Shown: piece by piece, positions 35,078-44,336 of the stretch
How the letters are laid out: each line of letters starts with the position of its first letter
Position numbering within the stretch: the first letter of the stretch is position 1
Assembly (NCBI GenBank): GCA_943846735.1
Contig: OX044364.1
Coordinates: forward strand, 2,232,001 to 2,296,000
Length of the DNA: 64,000 nt
Origin: CAJQLB01 sp905479065
GTDB taxonomy: Bacteria > Bacteroidota > Bacteroidia > Flavobacteriales > Flavobacteriaceae
Direction: 5' to 3'
Program-made: the position numbers and the translations under genes
Notes under the pieces: model-generated
Told to the model about the DNA's origin: nothing
Databases searched by the model: none
What the model saw: only the letters and a program-made list of their open reading frames with translations

Positions 35078-36340
35078 ATGGAAACTACAACGACATATTT
35101 TCCAACATTAAAAAATGTAAAAGCAGCTGCGACTCGTTTATCAGACATTGCTATTGTTAGTCCGCTTGCCAAAAACATGCGATATTCAAATCATTACGGT
35201 TGTAATATCATGTTTAAAAGGGAAGATTTACAACAAGTTCGTTCTTATAAAATAAGAGGAGCTTATAATAAAATGTCAACATTAAATGATACTGAGGTTG
35301 AAAATGGCATCGTGTGCGCTAGTGCAGGAAATCACGCGCAGGGTGTTGCTTTGTCATGTAAATTACTAAAGGTAAAAGGAACCATATTTATGCCTTCACC
35401 AACCCCCAATCAAAAAATTGAACAGGTTAAAATGTTTGGAGAAGATTTTATTAATGTTGTTTTAGTCGGTGACACATTTGATGATTCCTATGAAGTAGCC
35501 AAGCTGGAATGCGAACGTTTAAATAAAACGTTTATACATCCTTTTAATGATGAAAAAGTTATTGAAGGTCAGGCTACTGTAGGGCTAGAAATCCTAAGTC
35601 AATCAAAAGAAGTTATTGATTTTATTTTTATTCCAGTTGGTGGTGGGGGTTTAGCGTCTGGACTTTCGGCAATGGTTAAAATGATGTCTCCAAAGACCAA
35701 AATTATTGGTGTGGAGCCCGAAGGAGCACCATCAATGTCAAAATCTATTGAGGCTAATAAAATTATTGAGCTTAAAGAAATTGAGCGCTTTGTAGATGGT
35801 GCCGCTGTGAGAAGAGTAGGAGATAAAAATTTTGAAATTTGTAAACAAAATTTGGATGCTGTAGTCACAGTTCCCGAAGGGAAAATATGTCAAGTTATTT
35901 TAGAGCTTTACAATAAAGATGCTATAGTTGCTGAACCAGCAGGAGCATTAAGTCTTACAGCTTTGGATGCTTATGCAGAAAAGATTAAAGGTAAAAATGT
36001 GATTTGCTTAATCAGTGGAAGTAATAATGACATTACACGAACTCCTGAAATAAAAGAACGCGCTTTACTTCATGCAAATTTAAAACATTATTTTCTGATA
36101 AAATTTCCCCAAAGAGCCGGAGCTTTAAGGGAGTTTGTGGTTAAAATTTTAGGAAAGGATGATGATATTACTCATTTTGAATATACAAAAAAAGTCAATA
36201 GAGAAAATGATGTAGCTGTAGTTGGTGTGCAATTAAAATCTCCAAAGGACTTAGAGCCTCTAATAACTAAAATGAAGTTGCATAATTTTTATGGTGATTA
36301 TCTAAATAATAAGCCAGATTTATTTCAATTTTTGGTTTAG
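35078..36340 (+). CDS. ilvA: Threonine dehydratase (biosynthetic), single ACT-like domain
   Basis: The PLP enzyme turns threonine into 2-oxobutyrate for isoleucine. The pyridoxal-lysine is in QVRSYKIRGAYNKM (near residue 60), and the phosphate-binding Gly-rich loop is PVGGGGLASGLSAM. At 420 residues it is shorter than the 514-residue E. coli IlvA. The C-terminal third (about 330-420, HYFLIKFPQRAGALREFVVKI) is one ACT-like domain rather than two, as in the short biosynthetic type. Isoleucine feedback is expected through that domain. It is the last gene of the tight ilv run; gapN follows after 65 bases. Confidence 0.93.
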   Translation: METTTTYFPTLKNVKAAATRLSDIAIVSPLAKNMRYSNHYGCNIMFKREDLQQVRSYKIRGAYNKMSTLNDTEVENGIVCASAGNHAQGVALSCKLLKVKGTIFMPSPTPNQKIEQVKMFGEDFINVVLVGDTFDDSYEVAKLECERLNKTFIHPFNDEKVIEGQATVGLEILSQSKEVIDFIFIPVGGGGLASGLSAMVKMMSPKTKIIGVEPEGAPSMSKSIEANKIIELKEIERFVDGAAVRRVGDKNFEICKQNLDAVVTVPEGKICQVILELYNKDAIVAEPAGALSLTALDAYAEKIKGKNVICLISGSNNDITRTPEIKERALLHANLKHYFLIKFPQRAGALREFVVKILGKDDDITHFEYTKKVNRENDVAVVGVQLKSPKDLEPLITKMKLHNFYGDYLNNKPDLFQFLV

Positions 36341-36405
36341 CTTAACAAAGTCTTAACCTATTTTAACTACTGTTTGTTGTAATTTGAAAGTGTAAAAAAT
36401 AATTT

Positions 36406-37998
36406 ATGAAAATGCGATTTAAGACAATTCCTGAGCAATTTAAAATCAAAGAGTTAATACACCAATCTAGGTACTTGTTAGATGGTAAGCTGGTAGAATG
36501 GAAAGGTGAAACGTCTGAAATATACTCAACAATTTCTTCAACCGAAAACTACCACCCAACATTGCTTGGAAGTATTCCAACGCTAACAGAAAAAGAAGCA
36601 ATAGAAGCTCTTGATGCTGCCTCAACGGCATTTAATAAAGGTCAGGGGTTGTGGCCTACGATGAAGGTTTCTGACAGAATATCATGCATGGAGAAGTTTG
36701 TTGAACAAATGAAAACGAAGCGTGAAGAGGTAGTGAAGCTATTGATGTGGGAAATTGGTAAAAATTTAGCTGATTCAGAAAAGGAATTTGACAGAACGGT
36801 TGAGTACATTTATGATACTATTGAGGATTACAAGAAAATGGATCGTAATAGTGCAAAATTTCTTAAAAGTGGAAATATTCATGCACACATTAGGCGTGGC
36901 CCATTAGGTGTGGTTTTGTGCTTGGGGCCTTATAATTATCCCTTAAATGAAACATTTTGCTTATTAATACCGGCCCTTATTATGGGTAATACCGCCATAT
37001 TTAAGCCGGCTAAATTTGGTGTCCTTCTTTTAACGCCTTTAATGGAGGCCTTTCAGAATAGTTTTCCAAAAGGTGTTGTTAATATTCTCTTTGGTAGAGG
37101 TCGCACAGTGGCTTCACCAATTATGAAAGATGGTCGTGTAGATGTTTTGGCATTGATTGGCCATAGCAAGTCTGCAAATGCATTACAGAATATACACCCT
37201 AAAAGTAATCGTCTAAGAATGGTTCTTGGTTTGGAGGCTAATAATCCTGCAATTGTAATGCCAGATGCAGATTTAAACTTGGCTATAAATGAGTGTATTG
37301 CAGGGGCAACATCTTTTAATGGCCAACGTTGCACAGCTTTGAAAGTTTTGTATGTTCACAAGGATGTAGTTGATGACTTTATTAGACAATTTTCAGAAAA
37401 AGTTGATGCACTTAACTTTGGAAATCCTTGGGATGCTGGCGCTAAACTTACACCACTACCAGAACCAGATAAGCCGTCTTATATTCAAGAGTTGATTGAT
37501 GATGCAGTATCGAAAGGAGCAAAAATAAAAAATAAACGAGGAGGAGAAATTTTTAAAAATTATATTTTTCCGGCTGTTTTATATCCAGCGTCAACCGATA
37601 TGCGTGTATATGAGGAGGAGCAATTTGGTCCCGTGATTCCAATAGTTCCCTTTTCTAACATTGAAGAGCCTTTAAATGATATGGCATCTTCAAATTATGG
37701 TCAACAAGTAAGTCTTTTTGGAAGAGATGTTAAAACCTTAGCCCCACTAATTGATGCTCTTGTAAATTTGGTCTGTCGTGTGAACCTCAATAGTTCATGC
37801 CAACGTGGTCCTGATGTTTATCCATTTACGGGAAGGAAGGATTCTGCTGTGGCGACTTTGAGTGTTCGTGACGCATTAAGATCATTCTCTATTAGAACTT
37901 TTGTTGCATCTAAAGATAATTCTTACAATAATGAGATTTTAAAAGATTTGTTAGCTTCACAAGCATCTAACTTTGTTAGTACGGATTATATCCTGTAA
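36406..37998 (+). CDS. gapN: NADP-dependent glyceraldehyde-3-phosphate dehydrogenase (aldehyde dehydrogenase family)
   Basis: The 530-residue aldehyde-dehydrogenase-fold protein has the general base in LGLEANNPAIVMPDAD and the catalytic Cys in FNGQRCTALKVLYVH. Overall resemblance, including CLGPYNYPLNETFCLLIPAL and the conserved C-terminal SCQRGPDVYPFTGRKDSAV, is to the GapN branch. That branch oxidises glyceraldehyde-3-phosphate directly to 3-phosphoglycerate and yields NADPH without ATP. NADPH is used by IlvC and GltBD-type reactions, which may explain the position next to ilvA, but this is inference. It converges with leuB across 38 bases. Confidence 0.85.
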   Translation: MKMRFKTIPEQFKIKELIHQSRYLLDGKLVEWKGETSEIYSTISSTENYHPTLLGSIPTLTEKEAIEALDAASTAFNKGQGLWPTMKVSDRISCMEKFVEQMKTKREEVVKLLMWEIGKNLADSEKEFDRTVEYIYDTIEDYKKMDRNSAKFLKSGNIHAHIRRGPLGVVLCLGPYNYPLNETFCLLIPALIMGNTAIFKPAKFGVLLLTPLMEAFQNSFPKGVVNILFGRGRTVASPIMKDGRVDVLALIGHSKSANALQNIHPKSNRLRMVLGLEANNPAIVMPDADLNLAINECIAGATSFNGQRCTALKVLYVHKDVVDDFIRQFSEKVDALNFGNPWDAGAKLTPLPEPDKPSYIQELIDDAVSKGAKIKNKRGGEIFKNYIFPAVLYPASTDMRVYEEEQFGPVIPIVPFSNIEEPLNDMASSNYGQQVSLFGRDVKTLAPLIDALVNLVCRVNLNSSCQRGPDVYPFTGRKDSAVATLSVRDALRSFSIRTFVASKDNSYNNEILKDLLASQASNFVSTDYIL

Positions 37999-38036
37999 AA
38001 AATAAAAAACCATATTGAAATTTGAGTCGTGAAGGA

Positions 38037-39155
38037 CTATATAATGGTTGATTGACCTAAATGGATATTGGTGAAATTGAGATTTGTCTCGTTTGGATTT
38101 GATATAAAATCTTCAATAAAATCACCTACTTTACCTGTCGTTACGTTGTCATATTTTGCGTTAATATCAGGTGTGGTAATGTGTAATTTCAATGACTTTT
38201 CTACAGCATTTTTGATACGATTTGCTTCAGATTGAAGGTTGAAATGTTCTAGTAGCATTGCTGCAGACAATATTGATGCTATTGGATTTGCGATACCCTT
38301 GCCTTTCGCTTGAGGGTATGAGCCATGAATGGGTTCAAACATTGCATACTTATCGCCTACAGACGCTGATGCCAGAAGACCTATAGATCCGCCAATAACG
38401 CTCGCCTCATCACTTATAATATCACCAAACATGTTTTCTGTTAAAATGACGTCGAATTGTTTTGGATTAAGAATCATTTGCATTGCCGCATTATCAACAA
38501 ATAAAAACTCAAGCGTGACATCTTGGTATTCTTTTGCAACGTCATTCACGACTTTTCTCCACAAGCGAGAGCTTTCTAAAACATTAGCTTTATCAATTAA
38601 GGTAACATTAAAACTTCTTGATTGTGCTGCTTTAAATGCTAAATGTGAGATTCTTTCAATTTCTAGTCTAGAATATTCACACAAATCAGATGCTGTATTT
38701 TTATCATCGCTTAAATACTTTTCTCCAAAATAGATGCCACCTGTGAGCTCGCGATAAATACTAATATCGGTACCTTTGATGATATGTTCTTTTAATGGCG
38801 ACTTTTCAAGAAGTTGACTGTAGGCTTTTACAGGCCTAATATTTGCAAATAGTTGAAGCGATTTACGGAGCTTTAACAACCCTTGCTCAGGTCGTATAGT
38901 GGCTGAAGGGTTATTGTCATATTTTGGATCTCCAATAGCTCCAAACAAAATGGCATCAGTTGTTTTACAAAGATCTAGTGTCTGTTCAGGTAGTGGATCT
39001 CCAGTCTCATCAATTGCGACAGCGCCAACAGGGGCATAAGTGAACGTGAAAGAATGATCGAATTCAATTGCAATTGCTTTTAAAGCCTTAACAGCTTGGT
39101 CTGTGACCTCGGGACCAATCCCATCTCCAGGTAAAACAGCGATGTTTAATTTCAT
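38037..39155 (-). CDS. leuB: 3-isopropylmalate dehydrogenase
   Basis: The 372-residue enzyme of leucine synthesis oxidises and decarboxylates 3-isopropylmalate. Family marks: the N-terminal VLPGDGIGPEV, the arginine-bearing ANIRPVKAYSQ substrate site, YRELTGGIYFGEK with the catalytic Tyr, and the metal/NAD site TENMFGDIISDEASVIGGSIG and EPIHGSYPQAKGKGIANP. It is the last gene of leuA-leuC-leuD-leuB, 3 bases after leuD. Confidence 0.97.
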   Translation of the reverse strand: MKLNIAVLPGDGIGPEVTDQAVKALKAIAIEFDHSFTFTYAPVGAVAIDETGDPLPEQTLDLCKTTDAILFGAIGDPKYDNNPSATIRPEQGLLKLRKSLQLFANIRPVKAYSQLLEKSPLKEHIIKGTDISIYRELTGGIYFGEKYLSDDKNTASDLCEYSRLEIERISHLAFKAAQSRSFNVTLIDKANVLESSRLWRKVVNDVAKEYQDVTLEFLFVDNAAMQMILNPKQFDVILTENMFGDIISDEASVIGGSIGLLASASVGDKYAMFEPIHGSYPQAKGKGIANPIASILSAAMLLEHFNLQSEANRIKNAVEKSLKLHITTPDINAKYDNVTTGKVGDFIEDFISNPNETNLNFTNIHLGQSTII

Positions 39156-39158
39156 TGA

Positions 39159-39749
39159 TTAATTATTTTTTCGAGCTTCGAAAGCTTCAATTTTATTTGT
39201 TATGCTTAGTAAGTAATCAATATCGTCGTAACCATTTATTAGGCACGTCTTTTTGTATGCGTCTATTTCAAATTTTTCTGACTGTGACGTATCTGAAATA
39301 GAAATGAGTTGTTCCTCTAAGTTTACCTCAATTTGAGTTTGAGGAATTTTGGAAACCTTGTCAAGAAGTGTTTTTAAAAATACCTCTGAGACTTGTATTG
39401 GTAAAATACCATTATTAAGGGCGTTTCCCCTAAAAATATCTGCGAAAAAGCTCGATACAATAACTTTAAATCCGTATCCTGCCAGCGCCCATGCAGCATG
39501 TTCACGACTTGAACCACAACCAAAATTATTACCTGCTATTAAAATACTTCCTGAATAAGTAGAATCATTTAAAATAAATTCATCGTTAATTTTACCGTTT
39601 TCATGATATCTCCAATCGCGAAAGACATGATCCCCAAATCCTTTTTTATCTGTTGCTTTAAGAAAGCGTGCAGGAATTATTTGATCTGTGTCAACATTCT
39701 CAACTTCCAATGGAATGGCTCTTGACGAAAGTGTTGTGAATTTCTCCAT
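39159..39749 (-). CDS. leuD: 3-isopropylmalate dehydratase small subunit
   Basis: The 196-residue protein carries the swivel domain of the aconitase-like isomerase. Marks are VDTDQIIPARFLK near residue 19 and the substrate-binding loop NNFGCGSSREHAAWAL near residue 73. It forms the heterodimer with LeuC that isomerises 2- to 3-isopropylmalate. One base separates it from leuC, indicating translational coupling. Confidence 0.97.
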   Translation of the reverse strand: MEKFTTLSSRAIPLEVENVDTDQIIPARFLKATDKKGFGDHVFRDWRYHENGKINDEFILNDSTYSGSILIAGNNFGCGSSREHAAWALAGYGFKVIVSSFFADIFRGNALNNGILPIQVSEVFLKTLLDKVSKIPQTQIEVNLEEQLISISDTSQSEKFEIDAYKKTCLINGYDDIDYLLSITNKIEAFEARKNN

Positions 39750-39750
39750 G

Positions 39751-41148
39751 TTATGTCAACTCTAGCGTTTCTAATTCTTTTGTGATATCTATAATTTTCC
39801 CAGCAACTGCTGTAGCAGCAGCAACAAGTGGGCTTGCAAGAATGGTCCTAGATCCAGGACCTTGTCTACCTTCAAAATTTCGATTTGAGGTTGAAACGCA
39901 GTATTCTCCTTTTGGGATTTTGTCCTCATTCATTGCTAGGCAAGCGGAACATCCAGGCTGCCTTAATTTAAAACCAGCAGATTCAAAAACATCTTTTAGG
40001 CCCTCTTCCACTATTTGTGCTTCTACCTGTTTACTTCCTGGTACTAGCCAGGCGGTCACATTTTCTGCTTTTCGTCTGCCTTTTATATACTTAGCAGCAA
40101 CTCTAAAATCTTCAATTCTTGAATTGGTACAGCTACCGATAAACACGTAATTCACACATTTATTGATTAAAGATTCTCCAGCATTTAAATTCATGTAAAG
40201 CAATGATTTGAGAAAGGAGGAGTTACTTTCATAAGGGATGTTATCTGAAATTTTTATTCCCATTCCTGGGTTGGTCCCATAAGTAATCATCGGTTCAATA
40301 TCCTCAGCTTCAAAAAAATATTCTTTATCAAACACAGCGTTTTTATCTGAAGCAAGTGTCTTCCAGAAAGCAACTTTATTTTTGTAATCACTTCCTGATG
40401 GAGCAAACTGCCGATTTTTTAAATATTTAAAGGTGATTTCGTCAGGAGCAATCATGCCGCCTCTCGCACCCATTTCAATACTCATATTACAAACAGTCAT
40501 ACGCCCCTCCATACTCATCGTTTCAAAAACGCTTCCAGCGTATTCGCAAAAGTAGCCGGTTCCTGAATTTGTACCAAGTTTTGAAATAATATATAAAATG
40601 ACATCTTTTGGTAAAACACCATTTTTTAAACAACCGTTTACATTAACTCTAAGACTTTTTGGTTTGGGTAGTAATAGGCATTGACTTGCGAAGACTTGAG
40701 CAACTTGACTTGTTCCTATACCAAATGCAATTGTTCCAAAAGCACCATGAGTTGACGTATGACTATCTCCACATACCATGGTCATACCTGGTTGTGTGAT
40801 ACCTAATTCTGGCGCCATGACATGAACAATGCCATTGTATTTATGACCTAATTCGTAAAGTGTAATATTATTTTTTGAACAATTTGTTGATAGTTGCTCT
40901 AATTGTTTTTTTGACAACTCATCTTTGATTGGAAGATCTTGGTTTGTTGTTGGAGTATTATGGTCTGCTGTGGCAATAATTTGTCTAGGTCTAAAAACTG
41001 GAATGTCTCGATTTTCCAATTCTTCGAAGGCTTGGGGGCTTGTGACTTCGTGAATTAAATGCTGGTCAATATATAATACTTGGGGGCCATTCTCTACAGA
41101 ATCGACAACATGCGAATCCCAAACTTTGTCAAATAAGGTTTTTCCCAT
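39751..41148 (-). CDS. leuC: 3-isopropylmalate dehydratase large subunit
   Basis: The 465-residue iron-sulfur subunit has cluster-binding cysteines in IGSCTNSRIEDF and in RQPGCSACLAMN. It also has the motifs YIDQHLIHEVTSPQAFE and GDSHTSTHGAFGTIAFGIG. A TTG codon three bases upstream could also open the frame, but ATG at 41148 is preferred: it overlaps the last base of the leuA stop codon (TGATG), a coupling overlap. It acts with LeuD. Confidence 0.96.
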   Translation of the reverse strand: MGKTLFDKVWDSHVVDSVENGPQVLYIDQHLIHEVTSPQAFEELENRDIPVFRPRQIIATADHNTPTTNQDLPIKDELSKKQLEQLSTNCSKNNITLYELGHKYNGIVHVMAPELGITQPGMTMVCGDSHTSTHGAFGTIAFGIGTSQVAQVFASQCLLLPKPKSLRVNVNGCLKNGVLPKDVILYIISKLGTNSGTGYFCEYAGSVFETMSMEGRMTVCNMSIEMGARGGMIAPDEITFKYLKNRQFAPSGSDYKNKVAFWKTLASDKNAVFDKEYFFEAEDIEPMITYGTNPGMGIKISDNIPYESNSSFLKSLLYMNLNAGESLINKCVNYVFIGSCTNSRIEDFRVAAKYIKGRRKAENVTAWLVPGSKQVEAQIVEEGLKDVFESAGFKLRQPGCSACLAMNEDKIPKGEYCVSTSNRNFEGRQGPGSRTILASPLVAAATAVAGKIIDITKELETLELT

Positions 41149-42320
41149 CAAGCTATAATTTGATTGAAAATAGAACTTGTCTCTATAATTTCATGGATAT
41201 CAGTATCATTGATTTCTTTTTTCATATCAGCAAACTTTAAGAAGTTACTATACACATCATCTAGTTGTAATTTAGTTAGCTCATATCCAACATTTTTTGC
41301 TCTGTAGGCGAGAGCTGCGCGCCCACTCCTAGCAGTCAAAACAATTGCGGATTCGGTAACCCCAACATCTTTGGGATTGATTATTTCGTATGTTTCGCGA
41401 TTTTTAATTACACCATCTTGGTGAATTCCAGAGCTGTGGGCAAAAGCATTGGCACCAACGATTGCCTTGTTTGGTTGTGTGTATATTCCCATACTTTCGG
41501 AGACTAATTGGCTGATACCATATAACATTTCCGTATTAATGTTGGTTTCTAAATTTAAGTAAGGATGTTGTTTGAGAATCATCACCACCTCTTCAAGGGC
41601 CGTATTGCCGGCTCGTTCACCAATTCCGTTGATGGTACATTCAATTTGTCTTGCCCCATTGATGACACCTTCAATTGAATTTGCAGTTGCAAGACCTAGG
41701 TCATTATGGCAATGACAAGATAAAATAGCTTTTTCGATACCTTTGACATTTTCTTTCAAATATTTGATTTTGGCACCATATTCATGTGGTAAACAATAAC
41801 CCGTTGTATCTGGAATATTTAGTACAGTTGCTCCAGCTTTTATGGCAGCTTCACAAACTTGAGCCAGATATGAATTGTCCGTTCTTCCCGCGTCTTCGGC
41901 ATAAAACTCAACATCCTCTACAAAAGATTTTGCATAAGAAACAGCTTTGAATGCACGTTCTAAAATATCTTCCCGAGTACTTTTAAATTTATGTTTTATG
42001 TGGGAATCGGAAGTGCCAATACCAGTATGAATTCTTGGTTTAACTGCATATTTCAAGGCTTCAGCCGCTATTTTTATATCATTTTCTACAGATCTAGTTA
42101 GGCCGCACACTGTTGCATTTTGTACAATTTTTGCAATAGCATCAACTGATTTAAAATCACCGGGACTTGACACAGGAAATCCAGCTTCGATAACATCTAC
42201 TCCTAAGAAATCCAATTGTTTTGCAATTTTTATCTTTTGATCTGTGTTTAGTTTACAACCAGGAACTTGTTCACCATCTCTTAGGGTTGTATCAAAAATT
42301 TGTACTTGGTAATCTGACAT
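41148..42320 (-). CDS. leuA: 2-isopropylmalate synthase without the C-terminal regulatory domain
   Basis: The 390-residue protein is a DRE-TIM metallolyase that condenses acetyl-CoA with 2-oxoisovalerate, the entry to leucine synthesis. The barrel motifs are all there: IFDTTLRDGEQVPGC, HCHNDLGLATANS with metal-binding histidines and GERAGNTALEEV. It ends after the accessory subdomain (FADMKKEINDTDIHEII). The roughly 130-residue C-terminal domain that binds leucine in the 520-residue enzymes is missing. The frame ends cleanly and overlaps leuC, so this is a short family form rather than a truncation. Homocitrate or citramalate synthase would be alternatives, but the leuCDB context makes LeuA secure. 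Confidence 0.93.
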   Translation of the reverse strand: MSDYQVQIFDTTLRDGEQVPGCKLNTDQKIKIAKQLDFLGVDVIEAGFPVSSPGDFKSVDAIAKIVQNATVCGLTRSVENDIKIAAEALKYAVKPRIHTGIGTSDSHIKHKFKSTREDILERAFKAVSYAKSFVEDVEFYAEDAGRTDNSYLAQVCEAAIKAGATVLNIPDTTGYCLPHEYGAKIKYLKENVKGIEKAILSCHCHNDLGLATANSIEGVINGARQIECTINGIGERAGNTALEEVVMILKQHPYLNLETNINTEMLYGISQLVSESMGIYTQPNKAIVGANAFAHSSGIHQDGVIKNRETYEIINPKDVGVTESAIVLTARSGRAALAYRAKNVGYELTKLQLDDVYSNFLKFADMKKEINDTDIHEIIETSSIFNQIIA

Positions 42321-42350
42321 TTATTCTAAATAAATTTTCTTATTGTATTA

Positions 42351-42358
42351 CGAATTTA
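42351..42358 (-). promoter_or_regulatory. Weak candidate -7 box for the leu operon
   Basis: Minus-strand TAAATTCG is one base from TAnnTTTG and lies 30 bases before the leuA start. There is no good -33 element. Confidence 0.3.
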
Positions 42359-42469
42359 TATTTTGGATTACTGTAAAGGGAGTTCATCATGACGTTATTA
42401 CGATGTTAAGCCTAATTTTTTCATATTTAAATTACTGATAATGAGGTATATAAACTCATTTTTCACACT

Positions 42470-44020
42470 ATGACTAAAGAACCAAAAGATAATTTATTTG
42501 TACTCGTAAAGTCGTTGTCAAAATCTGAAAAAAGGCAGTTTAAACTTTATGTTGGGCGATTAGGTGTTAATGATGATTCAAAGTTTTTGTTGTTATTTAA
42601 TGCTATGGATAAAATGACAGAGTATAATGAGCAGGTTATTTTAAAAAAAGATATTGTTAAAAAACAACAATTATCAAACTTAAAAGCGCATTTATACAAG
42701 CAAATACTCATAAGTCTTCGACTCAATCCATTACATCAAAATATTCGAGTTCAAATTAGAGAACAGCTCGATTTTGCTACAATACTTTATCATAAAGGCC
42801 TTTACAAGCAAAGCTTAAAAATTTTAGATAAAGCAAAAAATTTAGCGATAAATTATGAAGAGAAAATTATTGCATACGAAATTCTTGAACTTGAAAAAAT
42901 TATTGAATCACAGTATATTACAAGGAGTATAAGCAATCGTGCTGATGAGTTAACAATTCAAGCGAAAGAATTAAATTCTCAAAATATTTTGTCGAGCAAA
43001 TTATCAAATCTTTCACTTCAACTTTACGGATTGTTTTTAAAAACAGGTTATGTTAAAAATGACGATGAGTTTCTTAGGGTGACAAAATATTTTAACCATA
43101 GACTGCCAAAGTACGATATAAAGCAGTTGGGTTTTAGAGAAAAACTATGGCTATACCAGTCGTACTTATGGTACAGTTTTTTAATTCAAGATTTTTTAGC
43201 TTGCTATAAGTACTCAAGGAAGTGGGTTGATTTGTTTTATGCTAATCCTGATCTCATGAAGTTGAATCCTGTATTTTTCCTTAGGGGTAATCAATATTTA
43301 TTGGAAGCCTTGTTTTACATAAAACACCATGGTAAATTTCAACAGGCACTTTTAGAGTTAGAAACCATCACAAAAGAAGCGTGGTTTCCCAAAAATGATA
43401 ATGTTGAAAGTTTAACCTTTTTATATATGTATTCTAATAAGTTTAATTTGCACTTCATGGAGGGAACATTTCGAGAAGGGTTACCTTTAATAGATGAGGT
43501 TTTAGCCGGAATAAAATTACATAAGAGCCGTATTGATGAGCATCACGTTATGGTTTTTTACTATAAAATTGCGAGTTTATATTTTGGAATTGGTGAGAAT
43601 AAAAAATGTATAGAGTTTGTTGGTAAAATAATTAGTAATAAATCACTATCCATGCGAGAAGATTTATTGTGTTTTTCAAGGGTTTTAAATCTTGTTGCAC
43701 ATTACGAGGCAGGTTTAGATTACAATTTAGATATTTTAATAAAAAGTACTTATAAGTTTTTGATACGTATGGAGGACTTATATGAAGTTCAAAAGGAAAT
43801 GATTAAGTTTTTAAGGAGCTTGGGAGAAATTTATCCAAATGAACTAAGGTCAGAATTTGTAAAATTACATAATACACTGAAAATTTATGAAGACCATCCT
43901 TATGAAAGTCGTGCTTTCTTATATTTGGATATTATTTCATGGCTTGAAAGTAAAATAGAAAATAAATCTGTAGACGCCATCATAAGGTCTAAATTTCAAA
44001 ATAAAAATCTAAAAAATTAA
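42470..44020 (+). CDS. Conserved hypothetical helical-repeat protein
   Basis: The 516-residue cytoplasmic protein has no signal peptide or catalytic motif. It is predicted to be almost wholly helical, with repeating pairs such as ATILYHKGLYKQSLKILDKAKNLA that resemble tetratricopeptide-type repeats. The N-terminus is Lys-rich (LVKSLSKSEKRQFKLYVGRLG). I do not recognise a named family. It is divergent from leuA, 149 bases away, and upstream of the methionine riboswitch, so it is probably an independent unit. A small inverted repeat AATGAG/CTCATT at 42440-42460 lies directly before the start. A scaffold or interaction role is only a guess. Confidence 0.7.
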   Translation: MTKEPKDNLFVLVKSLSKSEKRQFKLYVGRLGVNDDSKFLLLFNAMDKMTEYNEQVILKKDIVKKQQLSNLKAHLYKQILISLRLNPLHQNIRVQIREQLDFATILYHKGLYKQSLKILDKAKNLAINYEEKIIAYEILELEKIIESQYITRSISNRADELTIQAKELNSQNILSSKLSNLSLQLYGLFLKTGYVKNDDEFLRVTKYFNHRLPKYDIKQLGFREKLWLYQSYLWYSFLIQDFLACYKYSRKWVDLFYANPDLMKLNPVFFLRGNQYLLEALFYIKHHGKFQQALLELETITKEAWFPKNDNVESLTFLYMYSNKFNLHFMEGTFREGLPLIDEVLAGIKLHKSRIDEHHVMVFYYKIASLYFGIGENKKCIEFVGKIISNKSLSMREDLLCFSRVLNLVAHYEAGLDYNLDILIKSTYKFLIRMEDLYEVQKEMIKFLRSLGEIYPNELRSEFVKLHNTLKIYEDHPYESRAFLYLDIISWLESKIENKSVDAIIRSKFQNKNLKN

Positions 44021-44098
44021 ATTTTACCAAAAAATATTTGGTTTTAATTATTTTATTTTTCAATATTGCACTATTAAAGTTCCAAAATTTATTGAAAT

Positions 44099-44219
44099 GT
44101 TATCAAGAAAGGTGGAGGGATTAGACCCTTTGAAACCTTAGCAACCCTTTATTATTTTAAAGAAGGTGCTAAATTCTACTAAAGGAAATGAATTTTACTC
44201 ATTTATTTAGATAGATAAC
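44099..44219 (+). ncRNA. SAM-I (S-box) riboswitch upstream of metY
   Basis: The sequence has the SAM-I signature in order: GTTATC (44099-44104) as P1 5' strand, AAGAAAGGTGGAGGGA and CCCTTTGAAACC of P2, TTAGCAACCC, then AAGGTGCTAAATTCTAC, a P4 hairpin AATGA/TCATT, and GATAAC (44214-44219) closing P1. It precedes O-acetylhomoserine sulfhydrylase and homoserine acetyltransferase, the expected targets. Binding of SAM should shut off methionine synthesis. Confidence 0.95.
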
Positions 44220-44223
44220 TAAA

Positions 44224-44260
44224 TGCAATCACTATTTGTTGATTGTAATTTTTCTTTTTA
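44224..44260 (+). terminator. Possible terminator in the SAM-I expression platform
   Basis: TGCAATCA (44224-44231) pairs with TGATTGTA (44240-44247), followed by ATTTTTCTTTTT. It begins five bases after P1. The stem is AT-rich and includes one GU pair, so it is modest in strength. No antiterminator partner was firmly identified. Confidence 0.5.
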
Positions 44261-44336
44261 ACATTTTTCTATTGATGTTGTTGGGTGTTAGCCTTCAACT
44301 TTTGGATTAATTTATTAACTCAAAAAACTTAGAAAA

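Noticed and set aside
42321..42469. Leucine leader peptide upstream of leuA
   Set aside because: Candidate frames on the minus strand hold only two Leu each and no hairpin with a T run follows.
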